The notes under the pieces are model-generated. The model made no database searches. It saw only the letters and a list, made by a program, of their open reading frames with translations, and was not told where the DNA came from. The translations under genes and the position numbers were made by a program. Shown here piece by piece: positions 5,752-5,933 of a stretch of 5,933 nt of DNA. Numbering within the stretch: position 1 is the stretch's first letter; every line of letters starts with the position of its first letter. Source of the DNA: an uncultured Lachnospiraceae bacterium (lineage in GTDB: Bacteria; Bacillota_A; Clostridia; Lachnospirales; Lachnospiraceae); the NCBI GenBank assembly GCA_910577835.1, contig CAJTOU010000099.1:1-5933 (forward strand), given 5' to 3'.

Positions 5752-5933
5752 TCACTGTGTCTGCTCCAGAACTTTTTTCCCAGTTGCTTCGTTCTGTGTT
5801 TCCCTCCTGGCCTCATATTCCTCCACCGCCGGATCCACAATCTCCACCGTCCTCACCCACTCTTTCGTCCCCTCCACTTTCACCGCCGCCTGGGTATGCT
5901 TCGCCAGAAACCGCGTCAGCGGATACACATCAA
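5752..5933 (-). CDS. Gene X right copy, C-terminal part only
   Basis: The frame enters at the window edge and ends at TGA (5752-5754), giving 59 residues, from DVYPLTRFLAKHT through WVRTVEIVDPAVEEYE to a charged, probably unstructured tail ending LEQTQ. I do not recognise the family. The first 18 residues are identical to the last 18 visible in the copy at the left edge, so the same protein family lies on both sides of the defence genes. This copy is GC-rich (36 of 60 bases in 5821-5880), unlike the NACHT gene, and ends cleanly before hairpins, so it looks like an intact 3' end. Its N-terminus and start are outside the window. Joined at the repeat, the two halves would give one uninterrupted frame of about 159-165 residues, which suggests the size of the whole protein. 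Confidence 0.65.
   Translation of the reverse strand, partial: DVYPLTRFLAKHTQAAVKVEGTKEWVRTVEIVDPAVEEYEARRETQNEATGKKVLEQTQ
5879..5933. repeat. Right copy of 55-base direct repeat, coding
   Basis: Matches bases 1-55 in the same orientation with one synonymous mismatch at 5926. The distance between copies is 5878 bases. This copy also reaches the window edge, so it may be part of a much longer repeat. Confidence 0.95.

Noticed and set aside
1..5933. CRISPR array, tRNA, rRNA, transposase, integrase or retron RNA
   Set aside because: No regularly spaced repeats, tRNA-like arms, conserved rRNA stretches, transposase or integrase motifs, or reverse-transcriptase YxDD motif were found on either strand.

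Overview
The window reads as a bacterial genomic island carrying anti-phage defence genes. All five supportable coding regions lie on the minus strand, so transcription runs from right (5933) to left (1). Strong AGGAGG-type ribosome binding sites, AT-rich coding sequence and frequent AGA/ATA/AAA codons suggest a low-GC Firmicute, perhaps a gut Clostridium/Lachnospiraceae relative. That placement is inference only; no taxonomic marker gene is present.

Layout in transcription order. (1) 5933-5752: the C-terminal 59 codons of an unrecognised gene, here called X, in GC-rich DNA. (2) 5751-5305: a non-coding stretch of about 450 bases with two hairpins (one a plausible terminator for X), an imperfect dyad and a good sigma-A-like promoter 40-odd bases before the next gene. 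(3) 5304-4027: an AAA15/COG1106-type ATPase with ABC/SMC-like motifs. (4) 4037-3408: a small protein with TOPRIM-like acidic motifs, resembling RloB/AbiLii, starting at GTG inside the end of the ATPase gene. (5) 3347-396: a 983-residue STAND protein with a helical N-terminus, a NACHT NTPase core and a C-terminal leucine-rich-repeat region, an NLR-like architecture. (6) 371-1: the N-terminal part of a second copy or relative of X, running off the window.

The ATPase and TOPRIM-like pair look like a translationally coupled two-gene abortive-infection module (AbiL/RloAB-like, conceptually close to PARIS). The NACHT-LRR gene follows after 60 bases with no strong terminator, so the two may be co-transcribed, either as two stacked defence systems or as one composite system. 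Its composition is much more AT-rich than the pair, so it may have a different origin.

The most unusual structural signal is that both window ends lie in the same coding sequence: bases 1-55 and 5879-5933 match at 54 of 55 positions in the same orientation, with one synonymous difference. The whole 5.9 kb cassette is therefore bracketed by gene X copies. This fits a tandemly duplicated unit, a cassette between paralogues that could recombine, or a circular form. Neither repeat boundary is inside the window.
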